NCBI RefSeq assembly: GCF_001412535.1
Contig: NZ_CP011774.1
Location: forward strand, 491,501 to 555,500
Reading direction: 5' to 3'
Length of the DNA stretch: 64,000 nt
From: Limnohabitans sp. 63ED37-2
GTDB lineage: Bacteria; Pseudomonadota; Gammaproteobacteria; Burkholderiales; Burkholderiaceae_C
Position numbers and translations under genes: made by a program. The notes beneath the pieces were generated by a model, which saw only the letters and a list, made by a program, of their open reading frames with translations, did no database searches and was not told where the DNA came from. This document shows positions 63,862 through 64,000 of the stretch, piece by piece (the first letter of the stretch is position 1; each line of letters opens with the position of its first letter).

Positions 63862-64000
63862 GTGTTGAACCCCCAGTGAGGAGAATTTTGCGTCCAATAA
63901 CTCCTCAAAACCATGAATTTTTGTTTTTTAAGGCTATTTCGACATAAGATCTCAACAATACCTGAACAAAAACGCCTGTATGCCCCACACTCCAAGTGCT

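Noticed and set aside
1..64000. CRISPR array, tRNA/rRNA genes, insertion sequences or prophage genes
   Set aside because: No regularly spaced repeats, cloverleaf-like sequences, transposase or phage genes were recognised by reading; a covariance-model scan would be needed to exclude a small RNA gene.

Overview
The window looks like chromosomal DNA of a GC-rich betaproteobacterium of the order Burkholderiales, most likely family Comamonadaceae. The evidence is several orphan Bug/TctC-type binding proteins, many LysR regulators, and a split-gene IorA/IorB pair. It also carries a form IA Rubisco with CbbQ and CbbO, and a flavocytochrome c/SQR sulfide-oxidation gene set. This placement is inferred from gene content; no rRNA or tRNA gene was seen. 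I also saw no CRISPR array, insertion sequence, prophage gene or replication origin. Coding density is very high and no gene-free stretch exceeds 300 bases.

Layout. (1) 1-4956: hydroxyacid catabolism, with a truncated tartrate-dehydrogenase-type gene, two orphan TctC binding proteins, a MOFRL glycerate kinase and a Crp/Fnr regulator. (2) 5005-10388: indolepyruvate ferredoxin oxidoreductase (iorB, iorA) with a divergent LysR gene, a thioredoxin-like gene and a small OXLD1-type protein. (3) 10441-26688: a purine island holding guanine deaminase, xanthine dehydrogenase (xdhB, xdhA), a divergent LysR, a four-gene BMP-type ABC importer, a BenE-family transporter, malonyl-CoA decarboxylase, a small unknown gene, adenine deaminase and a second BMP-family binding protein. 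(4) 26782-30633: a GntR-TctC-MmgE/PrpD operon with a clear GntR palindrome, then dcd. (5) 30841-40231: a sulfide/sulfane-sulfur oxidation island made of an ArsR sensor, periplasmic DsrE, FccA, FccB, diheme cytochrome, two tandem YeeE/YedE transporters, a thioredoxin-like protein, a Crp/Fnr regulator, a rhodanese, a Tat-leader SQR and a small membrane protein. (6) 40245-47720: two LysR/CbbR-like regulators divergent from cbbL-cbbS-cbbQ-cbbO-orf105. (7) 47757-52721: a TonB-like protein, rhodanese, 1-Cys peroxiredoxin, Blh/ETHE1-type persulfide dioxygenase and a SulP transporter. (8) 52934-62570: a co-directional Calvin-Benson-Bassham run, cbbY-rpe-fbp-prk-tkt-gph-gap-pgk-fba, ended by a strong terminator. 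(9) 62712-63861: a methyltransferase and an Rrf2-type regulator.

How the parts fit. Sulfide could be oxidised in the periplasm by FccAB and by the Tat-leader SQR, with electrons passing to cytochromes c and to quinone. Sulfane sulfur could be relayed by rhodanese and DsrE proteins and imported by the YeeE/YedE proteins. It could then be oxidised to sulfite by the persulfide dioxygenase and exported by SulP. The energy gained could drive CO2 fixation through the adjacent cbb genes, which suggests facultative or mixotrophic sulfur-based chemolithoautotrophy. No sox or dsrAB gene lies in the window, so the route is inferred. The purine island looks like a separate nitrogen/carbon scavenging unit: adenine gives hypoxanthine and guanine gives xanthine, and both feed xanthine dehydrogenase.

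The most notable non-coding signals are a perfect 12-bp hairpin that covers the cbbY ribosome binding site; tandem hairpins between cbbS and cbbQ; a 26-bp inverted repeat at a YeeE/YedE gene with a half-matching copy at a rhodanese gene; and LysR-type palindromes ahead of both cbb units.
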